From Reyranella sp. (GTDB lineage: Bacteria; Pseudomonadota; Alphaproteobacteria; Reyranellales; Reyranellaceae), in contig JADHLS010000032.1 in the NCBI GenBank assembly GCA_016780605.1, positions 1 to 15,401 on the forward strand: 15,401 bases of DNA. Direction: 5' to 3'. Under the pieces are notes generated by a model that was not told the DNA's origin, made no database searches, and saw nothing but the letters and a program-made list of their open reading frames with translations. The stretch's first letter is position 1. Each line of letters opens with the position of its first letter. Below are positions 14,552 to 15,401 of this stretch, piece after piece. The translations under genes and the position numbers were made by a program.

Positions 14552-14915
14552 GCTGACTTTTCAGCCACCTTCGAGCGTCATGGATGGTGCGCGACCAGTG
14601 TAGCGGACGGCGCACGCCGGCAAGCGCGGAAAATAAGCGATTGAACTCCGGGCTGTTGACCGGTGCTCCAACGACGGCGACGGGCCCGAGCGGTCCGGCG
14701 TCATTCAACCGGACCAGGCGCTCGGTCAGTTGCCGCAGATCGTTCCTTGAGAGATCCAACGCGGCAGAATGGACCACGAACGTCTTCTCGTATCGCGCGA
14801 GGCCCATGACTTCGAGGGCGTCGAGATAGCGAACAATGTCATCCAGCACGACCGGCCCTTGCGCGACGGCGAGGACAGCGTGCTCAAGCCGCGAAACCCG
14901 CCATTGCAACGGCAT
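14490..14915 (-). CDS. Conserved hypothetical protein, STAS/SpoIIAA-like
   Basis: A protein of about 141 residues. The start MPLQWRVSRLEHAVLAVAQG, the segment VLDDIVRYLDALEVMGLARY, the middle LTERLVRLNDAGPLGPVAVVG and the late SRTIHDARRWLKSQ match the layout of the small alphaproteobacterial proteins that resemble SpoIIAA/STAS domains (beta-strand, then alternating helix/strand, with a terminal ARRWL helix). Function is unknown; relatives are thought to act in signalling. The frame runs upstream to 15197, but that part is a shadow of katG. ATG 14913-14915 is chosen for its fit to the family start and a G-rich site just before it; ATG 14951 is an alternative. The final 28 residues are longer than usual and overlap the next gene by 62 bp. 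Confidence 0.68.
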   Translation of the reverse strand: MPLQWRVSRLEHAVLAVAQGPVVLDDIVRYLDALEVMGLARYEKTFVVHSAALDLSRNDLRQLTERLVRLNDAGPLGPVAVVGAPVNSPEFNRLFSALAGVRRPLHWSRTIHDARRWLKSQREQPRGSTAVAIRALSLRQS

Positions 14916-14981
14916 CCAGTGCACCCCCCCAGCCCCGCCCGGATTTTCCATGCGATCGCGCGCAACGGCAACCTCTGCCAC

Positions 14982-15001
14982 GTTGTGATCCAAAACACAA
15001 C
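14982..15001. other. Short inverted repeat downstream of katG
   Basis: GTTGTG at 14982-14987 and CACAAC at 14996-15001 are complementary around an 8-base loop, in the 122-bp gap between the katG stop and the STAS-like gene. Six pairs without a U-tract make a weak stem; it may be chance, an operator for the next gene, or a fragment of a terminator. Nothing else is obvious in that gap. Confidence 0.2.
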
Positions 15002-15037
15002 TGCGGGTCGCGCCGTCGCCGCGCCAATCGGGAGGCT

Positions 15038-15401
<364 letters not shown>

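Overview
The window is GC-rich, densely packed bacterial DNA. Genes are separated by a few bases or overlap as TGATG, and starts are ATG or GTG. The gene set (tripartite-type Bug binding protein, PotABCD-type importer, CaiB/BaiF CoA-transferase, PmtA-like lipid methyltransferase, SpoIIAA/STAS-like small protein) suggests a soil or aquatic alphaproteobacterium, perhaps Rhodospirillales or a Bradyrhizobium/Reyranella-like lineage. That placement is inferred from gene content only. I see no tRNA, rRNA, CRISPR array, insertion sequence or phage gene. No stretch over 300 bases lacks a gene.

Region 1 (1-6583, minus strand) is one catabolic and transport operon. Read 5' to 3' it encodes: a FAD-dependent amine oxidase-like enzyme (DAO family), two ABC permeases, a periplasmic binding protein, the ABC ATPase, a luciferase-like (LLM) flavin monooxygenase, and the start of what may be a D-2-hydroxyacid dehydrogenase that leaves the window. 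The likely logic is import of a polyamine, opine or similar small amine/carboxylate followed by oxidation.

Region 2 (6584-8824, plus strand) is divergently transcribed from an 85-bp shared spacer that contains a 14-bp near-palindrome. It holds a second, shorter LLM oxidoreductase coupled by a TGATG overlap to a BT1-type (folate/biopterin transporter family) MFS permease. A large nested inverted repeat at 8831-8904 separates it from the next, convergent, cluster.

Region 3 (8918-13576, minus strand) is a second operon: an atypical short-chain dehydrogenase, a CaiB/BaiF CoA-transferase, a PmtA-like SAM methyltransferase, a Bug/TctC periplasmic binding protein and a CitE-like CoA-ester lyase. 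CoA activation followed by carbon-carbon cleavage, plus a carboxylate-binding protein, points to organic acid degradation. The methyltransferase is the odd member.

Region 4 (13577-15401) has an exported small cupin on the plus strand, then on the minus strand a small membrane protein, an STAS-like protein overlapping it by 62 bp, and the C-terminal end of catalase-peroxidase KatG, which enters from outside the window.

The window looks like metabolic accessory chromosome. I found no defence or mobile system. The items most worth a second look are the SDR with a displaced glycine motif and no YxxxK, the lipid-methyltransferase-like gene inside the CoA operon, the LLM-BT1 pair, and the nested palindrome.
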